NCBI GenBank assembly: GCA_016213675.1 | Contig: JACQZW010000072.1 | Location: forward strand, 1 to 64,000 | DNA: 64,000 bases | Direction of reading: 5' to 3' | Source: Acidobacteriota bacterium | Lineage (GTDB): Bacteria; Acidobacteriota; Thermoanaerobaculia; Thermoanaerobaculales; Thermoanaerobaculaceae | Shown: positions 50,657 to 59,175 of the stretch, piece by piece | Layout: the number at the start of each line of letters is the position of its first letter | How positions within the stretch are numbered: position 1 is the stretch's first letter | Notes under the pieces: model-generated | The model's input: the letters and a program-made list of their open reading frames with translations, nothing else | What the model was told of the DNA's origin: nothing | The model's database searches: none | Made by a program: the position numbers and the translations under genes

Positions 50657-52015
50657 ATGGGCGGCGTGTTCAAGGCGTACGACGTGCGTGGGGTGTACCC
50701 GACCGAGATCGACGAGAACCTCAGCTATGCCATCGGCTACCACTTCAGGGAGATCCTCGATGCCGACGACATGGCTCGCGGCGGCCAGGTCGTGGTCAGC
50801 CACGACATGCGGGACTCCTCGCCCCGCCTGGCCGCCTCGCTGTGCGACGGGCTGCGCACGGCCGGCCTCGGCGTCATCCACATCGGGCTGGCCACGACGC
50901 CGATGAACTACTTCGCGACCGGCTTCCTCGCCGCCTCGGCGGGGATCCAGGTCACGGCCAGCCACAACCCGGCGAAGTACAACGGGCTGAAGTTCTCGCG
51001 GCGGGACGCGATCCCCGTGTCGAGCGAGACCGGTATCGGCGTGCTCGAGGCGCTGGTCCGGGAGCGGACGGTGCCCTCCGCCGCGCCGCAGGCGCCGATT
51101 GAGCACCGCGACATCCGCGCGGCCTACCGCGAGCACGTGCTGTCGTTCCTGCGGCACCGGGAGCCGCGCCTGCGGGTGGCGGTTGACGTGGCCAACGGCA
51201 TGGCCACCCTCTACCGCGAGCTCCTCGAGGAGCTCAACATCGATCTCGTCCCGCTCTTCTTCGGCCTCGACGGCAACTTCCCGAACCACGAGGCCAACCC
51301 GCTCAAGCCGGAGAACCTCCGCGACCTGCAGCAGGCCGTGCGGGAGCACGGTTGTGCCTTCGGGGCCGCCTTCGACGGCGACGCGGACCGAGCCATCCTG
51401 GTCGACGGGGACGCCGAGATCGTCGGTGCCGATCTCGTCACGGCGCTGCTGGCCGGTCCGATCCTGGAGCGCTATCCGGGCACCCCGATCGTCTACGACA
51501 TCCGGTCGTCCTGGGCAACCCGCGAGGCGATCCTGGCCGCCGGCGGCACCCCGGTGCGCGAACGGGTCGGGCACTCCTTCATGAAGGCGACCATGAGGCG
51601 GATCGGCAGCCCGTTCGGCGGCGAGCTGGCCGGGCATTTCTACTACCGGGCAAACTACTTCGCCGACTCCTCGCTGATCACGGTCATCGAGGTTCTCAAC
51701 GAGCTCCGCCGCCGCGGACGGACGCTCGCCGAGCTGCTGCGCCCCTTCCGCCGCTACGTCGGGACCGGCGAGATCAACTTCCACGTCGAGGACAAGGCGG
51801 CGATGATCGCCCGTCTGGCCGAGACGTTCGCCGACGGCGAGATCGATTACGTCGACGGCATCACCGTGCAGTACCCGGACTGGTGGTTCAACGTGCGGCC
51901 GTCGAACACCGAGCCGCTCCTGCGCCTGGTCATGGAAGCCCGCGCGGTGGACCAGCTCGCCGTCCACAAGGAACGACTGCTGTCTATGCTCGGTTCGCCG
52001 GAGGGGGAGCACTGA
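50657..52015 (+). CDS. Phosphomannomutase/phosphoglucomutase (AlgC-like)
   Basis: 452 residues; GGAGGAGCTC precedes the ATG. Alpha-D-phosphohexomutase motifs in order: FKAYDVRGVYPTEIDE, phospho-Ser loop VTASHNPAKYNGLKFS, metal loop AAFDGDADRAILVDGD, sugar-binding GGELAGHFYYRANYF and phosphate-binding RPSNTEPLLRLVMEAR. Interconverts hexose 1- and 6-phosphates for nucleotide-sugar supply (polysaccharide, LPS). The last 32 bp overlap the convergent HD-GYP gene. Confidence 0.93.
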   Translation: MGGVFKAYDVRGVYPTEIDENLSYAIGYHFREILDADDMARGGQVVVSHDMRDSSPRLAASLCDGLRTAGLGVIHIGLATTPMNYFATGFLAASAGIQVTASHNPAKYNGLKFSRRDAIPVSSETGIGVLEALVRERTVPSAAPQAPIEHRDIRAAYREHVLSFLRHREPRLRVAVDVANGMATLYRELLEELNIDLVPLFFGLDGNFPNHEANPLKPENLRDLQQAVREHGCAFGAAFDGDADRAILVDGDAEIVGADLVTALLAGPILERYPGTPIVYDIRSSWATREAILAAGGTPVRERVGHSFMKATMRRIGSPFGGELAGHFYYRANYFADSSLITVIEVLNELRRRGRTLAELLRPFRRYVGTGEINFHVEDKAAMIARLAETFADGEIDYVDGITVQYPDWWFNVRPSNTEPLLRLVMEARAVDQLAVHKERLLSMLGSPEGEH

Positions 52016-53693
52016 CCAGGCGGTAGCCGGCGTCCGAGTCGGAGTGGATGACCCGGTAGAGCCCGCTGTCCGAAGACGGATCGACGTCGGCGCCGCTCTC
52101 CTTCGTCACCACCTCGATGAGCGCCTCGACCACGACCGGATCGAACTGCCGCCCGGCCTCGGTGCGCAGCTCGGCGATGGCCGCCTCGGACGAACGGCCC
52201 GCGGAGTACGGGCGCTTGATCGTCATCGCATCGAAGGCATCCACCGCCAGGATGATGCGGCTCTCCAGCGGGATCTCCTCGCCGCGCAGGCCGCGGGGAT
52301 AGCCGGAGCCGTCGAAGTGTTCGTGGGCGCAGCGGATGATCTCGGCCGCCCGCTCGAGCTTGCCCATCCGCTCGACGATCAGCGCGCCGACCTCGGGGTG
52401 GGTCAGGATCTGCTCCCGCTCAGTGGTGTCGAGAGGTCCCGACTTGTTGAGGATCTCGTTGGCGATCGCGATCTTGCCGACGTCGTGGAGGATCGCGGCG
52501 ACCGACAGGAGGAACCGCTGGTGGCTCGAGAAGCGGACCCAGCCCCGCCGTTCCAGCACCTCCGCGGTTGCCATCGCCAGACGCTCGACGCGGTCGATGT
52601 GCTCGCGCGTGTAGTGGGACTTTGCCTCGACGATTTCGGCGAGGGTCGAGATCATCCCGAGGTAGGTGTTGCGGATCTCGTCGGCCATCCGGTTGAACTC
52701 GCGGGTGAGCGAGCCCAGCTCGTCGCCGCGGCCGGTCGGGAGGCGGACCATGAGGTGCCCGCGCGCCATCGCCGCGGTGCCCTCGAGGAGCGCGTTGAGG
52801 GGGGCGAGCAGTCGGGCCGCCAGGCCGCTGCCGATCGCCAACGCGAGCAGCGAGCCGCACACCGTGACCAAGAACCAGGCGCGCAGCCCCTGGACGAGGC
52901 TCTGGCCGCTGCGGATCGGGGCGGACAAGAGGACCAGCTCCAGGGCCGAGCCGTCATCGAGCTGAACCGCCGGGCGCCGTGCCGAGACCGGCCGGAAGAG
53001 CCAGGCGAAAGGGCCCTTGGGCAGGTACGACAGGAGGCTCTCGATGTCCTGGTCCGGACCCGGGGGCGTCTCCGGCCACGCCACGAGGATCTGGTGATCG
53101 TCGCGCAGCGCGCCCACGAGGCCCACCGGGATGATCCGACCCAGGAAGCTGCCGTCGAGCGGCTCCGTCAGGACGACCCAGCGCCGCTCGTCGCCGACGC
53201 CTCCCGGAACGGCCGAGCACAGCTTGAGCGAGGCCAGCCCGTCGGCTCCCTTCTGGACCCAGGCGGCGGGCCGTCCGAAGGCGACCTGGGCGGCGATCTG
53301 CGGCTTCGGGGGCAGCCAGGCGGTCGCCAGGGAGCGCCCGACGCCGCGCTCCCAGCGGTAGGCCTCGACCTCCTTCCGCAGCCCGTGGAAGACCTCGACG
53401 CGCTCCAGCCGGTAGAAGGCCAGGAAGTCGTGCAGGCGGCCCAGCGTGGCGATGTCCGGGGACAGCGGGCCGGCTTCGGCCGCGAACGTCGAGATGTCGT
53501 CGCGGGCGTGCTGCAGGTCGGCGAGCCGACTGGCAAGGAGGTGGCGCGCGGTGGTCAGCGAGCTGTCCAGGGCCTGCCCCTCCATCGTCCTGGTCCCACG
53601 CAGGAGCAGGACCACGTTGACCAGGCCGATGACCAGCGCCGTGAGCAGAATCGAGCCCAGGTGGGAGAGGACGAGCTGCCAGCGGAGCCTCAC
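51984..53693 (-). CDS. Membrane receptor with HAMP and HD-GYP (c-di-GMP phosphodiesterase)
   Basis: 569 residues. One N-terminal helix (LGSILLTALVIGLVNVVLLL), a periplasmic sensor of about 240 residues, a second helix (AWFLVTVCGSLLALAIGSGL), HAMP (LLAPLNALLEGTAAMARGHL) with a short coiled coil, then HD-GYP: ILHDVGKIAI, REQILTHPEVGALIV, CAHEHFDGSGYPRGLRGEEI. All HD-GYP metal and GYP residues are present, so it should hydrolyse c-di-GMP. The GTG start overlaps the stop of a solute-binding lipoprotein, suggesting the lipoprotein feeds the sensor domain. Confidence 0.92.
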   Translation of the reverse strand: MRLRWQLVLSHLGSILLTALVIGLVNVVLLLRGTRTMEGQALDSSLTTARHLLASRLADLQHARDDISTFAAEAGPLSPDIATLGRLHDFLAFYRLERVEVFHGLRKEVEAYRWERGVGRSLATAWLPPKPQIAAQVAFGRPAAWVQKGADGLASLKLCSAVPGGVGDERRWVVLTEPLDGSFLGRIIPVGLVGALRDDHQILVAWPETPPGPDQDIESLLSYLPKGPFAWLFRPVSARRPAVQLDDGSALELVLLSAPIRSGQSLVQGLRAWFLVTVCGSLLALAIGSGLAARLLAPLNALLEGTAAMARGHLMVRLPTGRGDELGSLTREFNRMADEIRNTYLGMISTLAEIVEAKSHYTREHIDRVERLAMATAEVLERRGWVRFSSHQRFLLSVAAILHDVGKIAIANEILNKSGPLDTTEREQILTHPEVGALIVERMGKLERAAEIIRCAHEHFDGSGYPRGLRGEEIPLESRIILAVDAFDAMTIKRPYSAGRSSEAAIAELRTEAGRQFDPVVVEALIEVVTKESGADVDPSSDSGLYRVIHSDSDAGYRLVSAPPPANRA

Positions 53694-54904
53694 GGCAGTC
53701 CTCCGGACACGAGGCGCGGCAGCTCGTCGCGCGTGGGCGCGTGCGGCCGGCGGGCGACCCGCTGGAGGCGGTCCCCGGCACGTTGGAACGAGTCGCTCCA
53801 GTGCGCGGCAGCCGGGAAGAACTGCCCCTGCTCAAGGGCGCGGAGGAAGCCGACCGTCCCCTGCGAGGCCATTGCCTGCTGCGACTGGAAGGAGTCGATA
53901 AGGACCGAGAGGCGGCGAGTCGAGCGGTTGAGGCGCTCGTTGACGTCCGGCTCCAGCAGGCTCGCCCCGATCTGCAGGCCCAGGTCGGCCCACGGCGAGT
54001 CCTTGGCCACGGCCACGCACTGGTAGCCGACCAGGGCCCTGGCGGGGTGCTCGGCGTCGGCGAACGCGGGGACCGGAGTCACCGCGAACGGTCGCCCGCA
54101 CGCCTCCAGCGCCTCGAGCAGCCACGGCCCGGAGATGAAGCTCGCCAGCTTGCCGTCCGAGTAGAGCTGGAGCTGGAGCGACTCGAGGTCCTCGCCGGTG
54201 AAGCAGCGCCACCCGCCCGGCGCCTGCCAGGACGGAGCCGTCCGCAGGAACACCCTGAGGAGGACGTCGTCGCGCCAGATCAGGTTGCCGTCGACATCCA
54301 CCAGGCTTCCCTGGTAGGCACTGACCAGCGGTGCGAGGTGGTAGGGACTCGCCAGGTTGACCGCGATCGGGATCGTTCCCGGCGGCATCGGGACGCTCAG
54401 GATTTCGTCGATGCTCCGCGGCGGGGACGGGAATCGCTGGGGGTCGTAGATCAGCGCCAGCGTCTCGGCGGACACCGGGAAGGCGAGGACCTTGTCACGG
54501 TCGGTCACGGCCAGGACCGCCTGCCGAACCAACCGGTCCTGCATCGCCTCGACCCGCGTCGACGGCAGCTCGCCGATGGTCCCGCGCTCGGCGAGCTGGC
54601 CGAGCCAGTCGTTCGGCACGACGACCAGGTCGAGGAGCCCCTCGCCGCCCTGCGGCTGGTTCTTGGAGAGATAGTCGGAAAGCCCGTACGAGCTGTAGGT
54701 GCGGACGTCGATGGTCATCGACCCGAGCCGCTCCGCAACCCGTAGCAGTTCGCGGTGGAGCGACTCGGCCGCCGGTCCGCTCCACGCCGTGCCCACGGTC
54801 AGGTGGGCCTGCTTCTCACCGCGCGGCTGGCAGGCGACGCTCCCCGCCGTCACGACGAGGAGGAGGCACGCCGAGCATGCCCGGGCACGTCCGAGGGTTC
54901 TCAT
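53690..54904 (-). CDS. Extracellular solute-binding lipoprotein coupled to HD-GYP receptor
   Basis: 404 residues from ATG 54904. Lipobox AGSVACQ. MalE-like (family 1) fold: HLTVGTAWSGPAAESLHREL, LLDLVVVPNDWLGQLAERG, VLAFPVSAETLALIYDPQRF, LVSAYQGSLVDVDGNLIWRD, DGKLASFISGPWLLEALEAC, and ARALVGYQCVAVAKDSPWAD. No permease or ATPase genes lie nearby. The stop overlaps the GTG of the HD-GYP receptor, so it probably works as a ligand-presenting subunit of that receptor; this is inference from the coupling. Confidence 0.85.
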   Translation of the reverse strand: MRTLGRARACSACLLLVVTAGSVACQPRGEKQAHLTVGTAWSGPAAESLHRELLRVAERLGSMTIDVRTYSSYGLSDYLSKNQPQGGEGLLDLVVVPNDWLGQLAERGTIGELPSTRVEAMQDRLVRQAVLAVTDRDKVLAFPVSAETLALIYDPQRFPSPPRSIDEILSVPMPPGTIPIAVNLASPYHLAPLVSAYQGSLVDVDGNLIWRDDVLLRVFLRTAPSWQAPGGWRCFTGEDLESLQLQLYSDGKLASFISGPWLLEALEACGRPFAVTPVPAFADAEHPARALVGYQCVAVAKDSPWADLGLQIGASLLEPDVNERLNRSTRRLSVLIDSFQSQQAMASQGTVGFLRALEQGQFFPAAAHWSDSFQRAGDRLQRVARRPHAPTRDELPRLVSGGLP

Positions 54905-55038
54905 CGGGTCGGGCACCAGCAACGCGGGTCCGGTCGAAACCGGCCGTCGCCGAGCTCCCGGCAGCGCATTCGTCGCCTCATGGTCACGCAAAAGTAGTCT
55001 AGCAAACGATGACCGAGGCGCTACCATGAGCCGCGGAC

Positions 55039-55761
55039 ATGGCGCAGGGGAACCCGCTGACCTCGGCGTCCGCCATCCGGCTCCTCGATGGCGGGGAGCG
55101 CCCTTCCGAGCAGGACCTGGTCCGCCTGCTCCGCGTCCCCGGCTGCCCACCGTCGCTCGTCGAGCACCTGGCCGGCTGCCGGTGGGTGCTCCGCGAACGG
55201 CGGGTGCTCCCACTGGTGGTGCGCCACCCGGCCTGCCCCCGCGCGTTCGCGCTGGAGGGTGCGGGCCGACTCGGCTGGCACGACCTCCTCGAGGTCGCCC
55301 GCGACCTGCGGGCGAATCCTCTGGTCCGGCGTCATGCCGAGCGGAAGCTCCTCGATCGCATTCCGCAGATGGCGCTCGGCGAGCGGATCGCGCTCGCCCG
55401 GTTGGCGACCAGGGCGGTGATCTCCGGTCTCCTCGCCAGCGCCGACCTACGGTGCGTCTCGGCGCTCCTCGACAACCCGCAGTTCGTCGAGGGCGACGCC
55501 GTCCGGCTGCTCCAGCTCAACCTCCGGGGAGAGTGCGTGCTCGCCGTCCTGCGCCACCCGCGCTGGGGCACCGTACCGCTCGTGGTCCGCACGGCATTGC
55601 GGCACGACGCCCTCCCGGTCGGCATCGCGCTGGGCCTGCTGGCCAGCCTCCGGTCGGGGGATCTCTCCGATGTGGTCGCTGCTCCGGACGTGCCCCACCC
55701 CGTGAGAGCCGCGGCCCAGCAGCTCCTTCAGCGTCGCGACGAGGCGTGCGGATCGACGTGA
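55039..55761 (+). CDS. Helical-repeat protein of unknown function
   Basis: 240 residues, soluble, no signal. It consists of roughly 24-35-residue helical units that share an RHP/ANP/DNP turn: VVRHPACPRAFALEG, DLRANPLVRRHAERKLL, LLDNPQFVEGDAVRLL, VLRHPRWGTVPLVVRTAL and DVPHPVRAAAQQLL. This looks like HEAT or variant leucine-rich repeats, used as protein-binding scaffolds. The 56590-57672 protein shares the same turns. The two flank the RodZ-like gene, suggesting a common complex. I do not recognise a named family. Confidence 0.68.
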   Translation: MAQGNPLTSASAIRLLDGGERPSEQDLVRLLRVPGCPPSLVEHLAGCRWVLRERRVLPLVVRHPACPRAFALEGAGRLGWHDLLEVARDLRANPLVRRHAERKLLDRIPQMALGERIALARLATRAVISGLLASADLRCVSALLDNPQFVEGDAVRLLQLNLRGECVLAVLRHPRWGTVPLVVRTALRHDALPVGIALGLLASLRSGDLSDVVAAPDVPHPVRAAAQQLLQRRDEACGST

Positions 55762-55813
55762 GCGGGCCGGACCCCCTTGCGCTGGCGGGCCAACCCCGTA
55801 AACTTGCGCCGTC

Positions 55814-56593
55814 ATGGGCCTGAGCGAGAACCCGACCGCGAAGGAGTTCGGTGAGGCACTGCGTTCAGCCCGGGAGCAGGCGGGCGTGGATCTGGAGACG
55901 CTCTGCGAGCGGACCAAGATCTCGCGCCGGATGATCGAGGCGCTCGAGGCCGGACAGTTCTCCAGCTTGCCCGCCGGCGTGTTCCCCCGGCTCTTCCTGC
56001 GCCAGGTGGTCGAGATCCTCCGCGAGGATCCGGGGCCGTGGCTCAAGGCCTTCGAGGGCGCGTACGAGCGGTTCTCGCGCAGCACCACCCAGAGTCAGCC
56101 CTTGGCCGTGACGCCCCAGCGGGGCCGGCGGGTCGGGCCCTGGCTGCTCGGTTCCGCGCTGGTGACCGGGGCGCTGGCGACCGTGGTGATGGTCGAGCGG
56201 CACCAGGCCCGGCGGCCCGCCGACTCGGTGCCTCCGACACCCGAGGCGATCCTCGCCGCGCTTCCGCCGACGCCGCCGCCGACGCCCGAGCCCACGCCGC
56301 TGCCGGGGGTCGGGCCGGGGCCGGAGGTCCTCGTGATCCGGACGGCCGGAAGGTCGTGCTGGGTCCAGGTCCGGGTCGCCGGCCAAGACCCGGTGGCCCG
56401 GTTGCTGGCCGCGGACACCGCCTGGGAGATCGCCGCCGGGGGCGAGGATGTCGACCTCGTGCTGGGGGATGCCGGCGCGGTCCACGTCGACTATCTCGGG
56501 ACGCACCACGAGGGCCTCGGCCACGACGGGACGGTGGCGCGCGTTCGACTCTCATCGACGGCTCCGTCGCCGCCTGCCTCTCCCCCGCCATGA
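55814..56593 (+). CDS. RodZ-like helix-turn-helix membrane protein
   Basis: 259 residues. Residues 8-80 form the RodZ-type HTH (EFGEALRSAREQAGVDLETL, ERTKISRRMIEALEAGQFSS, LPAGVFPRLFLRQVVEILRE). One membrane helix follows (GPWLLGSALVTGALATVVMV), then a Pro-rich linker (PPTPPPTPEPTPLPG) and a C-terminal DUF4115-like beta domain (VLVIRTAGRSCWVQVRVAGQ). RodZ proteins tie MreB to the envelope in rod-shape growth; no mreB is in the window. TAAACT lies 9 nt before the ATG without a Shine-Dalgarno. Overlaps the next gene by ATGA. Confidence 0.85.
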   Translation: MGLSENPTAKEFGEALRSAREQAGVDLETLCERTKISRRMIEALEAGQFSSLPAGVFPRLFLRQVVEILREDPGPWLKAFEGAYERFSRSTTQSQPLAVTPQRGRRVGPWLLGSALVTGALATVVMVERHQARRPADSVPPTPEAILAALPPTPPPTPEPTPLPGVGPGPEVLVIRTAGRSCWVQVRVAGQDPVARLLAADTAWEIAAGGEDVDLVLGDAGAVHVDYLGTHHEGLGHDGTVARVRLSSTAPSPPASPPP

Positions 56594-57672
56594 GCGAGCA
56601 GGCCATCACCAGCGTCGGAGAGCTGCTGAGCCGGATGCGCCAGGGCATGGTGCCCAGGTCCGTCCGGCTCTTCGCCGCGCAGGGCCTGCTCCCGGTCAGC
56701 AGAGAGGACCTCATCCGGGTGTTGGCCTTCCTGGCCGCCGAAGGCGACGAGGAGATCGCCTCGACGACCCGCGAGACCCTGGCCACGTTCACGACCGAGA
56801 ACTTCCGGGCCGTCCTCCAGCTCGACGACATCACCGCGCTCGACATCGACCTCCTCGGCCGGGCCGTTCACGACGACTCGATCTGGCAGGCCATCGTCCG
56901 CCATCCGCGGACCGCGAACGAGACGCTCCGGTGGATGGCCAGGCTGGCGTCGCCGCCGACCCAGGACGCCATCGTCACCAACCAGGTGCGAATCCTGTCG
57001 TGCCTCGAGATCCTCGCCGACCTGCGGGCGAATCCGCAGGTCAGCCAGGACATCCTCCGCCGGGTGCGGGAGTTCGAGGAGGAGTTCCTCGAGAAGGCGG
57101 TGCAGTGGGCGACCGCGGTGGAGGCCGAGCCAAAGCTCGCTGAGGGGCCTTCGATCGAGGACGCCCTGGCGGCACTGAAGGAGATCGGGATGAAGTTCGT
57201 CCCCGAGCTCCTGCGCGAGGCGACGATCGAGGGAGAGGAGGAGGAGGCCGGGGCGCCGCGGGAGATCCGCGACGCGTACGTCCGCATCGCCCTCATGAAC
57301 ACGTTCCAGCGCGTGATGACGGCTCTCAAGGGCACCAAGGAAGAGCGGTTGATCCTCGCCCGCGACCGCAACACCCTCGTCGTCCGCGCGGTCATGATGT
57401 CGCCTCGCCTCAACGAGCTGGAGGTCGAGCAGATCGCCGGCATGCGCTCGGTGACCGACGAGGCGTTGCGCCTGATCGCCGTCAAGGGTCGCTGGATTCG
57501 GCGCTACGGCATCGTCCACAACCTGGCGTTCAACCCGAAGACCCCGGCGGGGCTCGCCATCCAGCTCCTCGGCCGACTCTCGCAGCGCGACCTCGCTGCG
57601 CTGTCCCGGGACCGCAACGTCTCGGGGACGGTCCGCCGGGTCGCAGTCGAACGCTACGCAGCGAGGAAATAG
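56590..57672 (+). CDS. Large helical-repeat protein of unknown function
   Basis: 360 residues, soluble. N-terminal half: LLSRMRQGMVPRSVRLFAAQ and helical units around IVRHPRTANETLRWMARLA and DLRANPQVSQDILRRVREFE. A central acidic stretch (ATIEGEEEEAGAPREIRD) separates a C-terminal set of units (ALKGTKEERLILARDRNTLV, MMSPRLNELEVEQIAGMRSV, AFNPKTPAGLAIQLLGRLSQ, SRDRNVSGTVRRVAVERYA). The shared N/H-P turns link it to the 55039 protein. Translated with the RodZ-like protein, so it may dock on its cytosolic side; inference only. Confidence 0.72.
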   Translation: MSEQAITSVGELLSRMRQGMVPRSVRLFAAQGLLPVSREDLIRVLAFLAAEGDEEIASTTRETLATFTTENFRAVLQLDDITALDIDLLGRAVHDDSIWQAIVRHPRTANETLRWMARLASPPTQDAIVTNQVRILSCLEILADLRANPQVSQDILRRVREFEEEFLEKAVQWATAVEAEPKLAEGPSIEDALAALKEIGMKFVPELLREATIEGEEEEAGAPREIRDAYVRIALMNTFQRVMTALKGTKEERLILARDRNTLVVRAVMMSPRLNELEVEQIAGMRSVTDEALRLIAVKGRWIRRYGIVHNLAFNPKTPAGLAIQLLGRLSQRDLAALSRDRNVSGTVRRVAVERYAARK

Positions 57673-57712
57673 CGAACTGAGGTAGTATTGCGGCGGTAGC
57701 ACGCGAGAGCCC

Positions 57713-58348
57713 ATGTCGAGTCAGAAGAACTTCTACGAGGTCCTCGGGATCGAACAGTCTGCAAGCCAGGAACAGGTTCGTTCGGCCTTTCGCAAGCTGG
57801 CGCGGGAGCGCCACCCCGACAGGTTCCAGGGTGCAGCCCGGAAGGATGCCGAGCGCGAGTTCCAGGCCATCACCGAGGCCTACAACATCCTGTCGGTGCT
57901 CGAGCGCAGGGCCCGCTACGATCAGACGCTCCAGAGCGCCGGAGGTAGTGAGGGCCTGACGAACCCGCGCGAGCTGGCCCGGGCGATGCTCGCCAAGGCG
58001 GTCAGCCTGATGAAAGCCGGCGACACCTCGCGGGCGGGGGAGTTCTTTTCGCAGGCGGTCGCGCACGACCCGCAGAGCGCCAAGGCGCATCACCTCTACG
58101 GTTCGTTCCTGGCCCAGCACGGCGGTCGCCTGGAGGAGGCGCTGCGCCAACTCGACCAGGCCGTCAAGTTGGATCCGCTCAACGTCCGGGTCCTCCTCGA
58201 CGCGTCACGCCTGTTCGCCAGGGCGCGGATGTTCACCAGGGCCACGCGGCTGGCGGAGACCGCGGCCGAGCTCTCTCCCGACGATCCCACGGTAGAATCC
58301 TGGTTGCAGCAGTTGCGACAGTCAGCACGGGGGGAGGGTGGACGCTAG
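57713..58348 (+). CDS. J-domain protein with TPR-like C-terminus
   Basis: 211 residues. Residues 5-70 form a J domain: NFYEVLGIEQSASQEQVRSA, FRKLARERHPDRF with the HPD that stimulates DnaK, and EFQAITEAYNILSVLERRAR. The C-terminal 110 residues form two or three TPR-like helix pairs (KAVSLMKAGDTSRAGEFFSQ, ALRQLDQAVKLDPLNVRVLL). It lacks the Gly/Phe and zinc-finger parts of DnaJ, so it is a specialised co-chaperone. Followed by the PP2C gene after 15 bp. Confidence 0.88.
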   Translation: MSSQKNFYEVLGIEQSASQEQVRSAFRKLARERHPDRFQGAARKDAEREFQAITEAYNILSVLERRARYDQTLQSAGGSEGLTNPRELARAMLAKAVSLMKAGDTSRAGEFFSQAVAHDPQSAKAHHLYGSFLAQHGGRLEEALRQLDQAVKLDPLNVRVLLDASRLFARARMFTRATRLAETAAELSPDDPTVESWLQQLRQSARGEGGR

Positions 58349-58363
58349 CATGGGTGGAGACGC

Positions 58364-59137
58364 ATGGCGGTGAGGCTGGAAACCTTCGGACTGACGGATC
58401 GCGGGCTGCGTCGCCACCACAACGAGGACGCCCTGCTGATCCGGGACGACCTCGGGCTGTACGTCGTGGCCGACGGGATGGGTGGCCATGCCGCGGGCGA
58501 GGTCGCCGCCGATCTCGCCATCCGTGAGGTGGAGCGCATCGTCGAATCGACCCGTGCCTCCGCCGAGGACACCTGGCCCGAGGAGTGGGACCCGCACCTG
58601 TCGTTCACCGGGAACCGGCTGGCCCAGGCGATCCTCGCCGCGCACCGCCGGGTCACCGGAGCGGTCGCCGGCGACGTGGGCCTGAAGGGCATGGGCGCGA
58701 CGATCGTGGCGGCGCTCGTGGACGCCGAGCGGTCCCACGTCACCATCGCCCACGTCGGCGACAGCCGTGCCTACGTGCTGCGCGGTGGAGAGCTGGAGCT
58801 GCTCACGTCCGACCACTCGTGGGTCCATGAGCAGGTGCTGGCAGGCCTGCTGACCGAGGAGGCCGCCCGCAACCACCCCCTGAAGAACGTCGTGACGCGG
58901 GCCCTCGGCGGCACCCAGGAGCCGCTGGTCGACATCCACGACCGGACGATGGACCCCGCCGATCTGCTCGTGATGTGCTCCGACGGCCTCAACACGATGC
59001 TCGACGACGGCGAGATCATCGCGGTCCTGAACCGGCACAAGGAGATCGCCAGGGCAGCCGAGCAGCTCGTCTTCGAGGCGAATCGCAAGGGCGGCGTCGA
59101 CAACATCACGGTACTGCTCGTCCGCGCCCTGGCCTGA
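58364..59137 (+). CDS. PP2C-type serine/threonine phosphatase
   Basis: 257 residues. Motifs in order: DRGLRRHHNEDALLI, VADGMGGHAAGEVAA (metal-binding Asp and Gly), GMGATIVAALV, IAHVGDSRAYVLRGGELELL, DHSWVHEQVLAG, VMCSDGLNTML and GGVDNITVLLVRAL. It dephosphorylates Ser/Thr phosphoproteins, usually antagonising PASTA or other Hanks kinases; none is in the window. GGAG precedes the ATG at 7 nt. Next to the PBP gene, so cell-wall regulation is possible. Confidence 0.92.
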   Translation: MAVRLETFGLTDRGLRRHHNEDALLIRDDLGLYVVADGMGGHAAGEVAADLAIREVERIVESTRASAEDTWPEEWDPHLSFTGNRLAQAILAAHRRVTGAVAGDVGLKGMGATIVAALVDAERSHVTIAHVGDSRAYVLRGGELELLTSDHSWVHEQVLAGLLTEEAARNHPLKNVVTRALGGTQEPLVDIHDRTMDPADLLVMCSDGLNTMLDDGEIIAVLNRHKEIARAAEQLVFEANRKGGVDNITVLLVRALA

Positions 59138-59175
59138 TCTCCACGCTGCCGACGACTAGCTAGAATGTAGGGACG

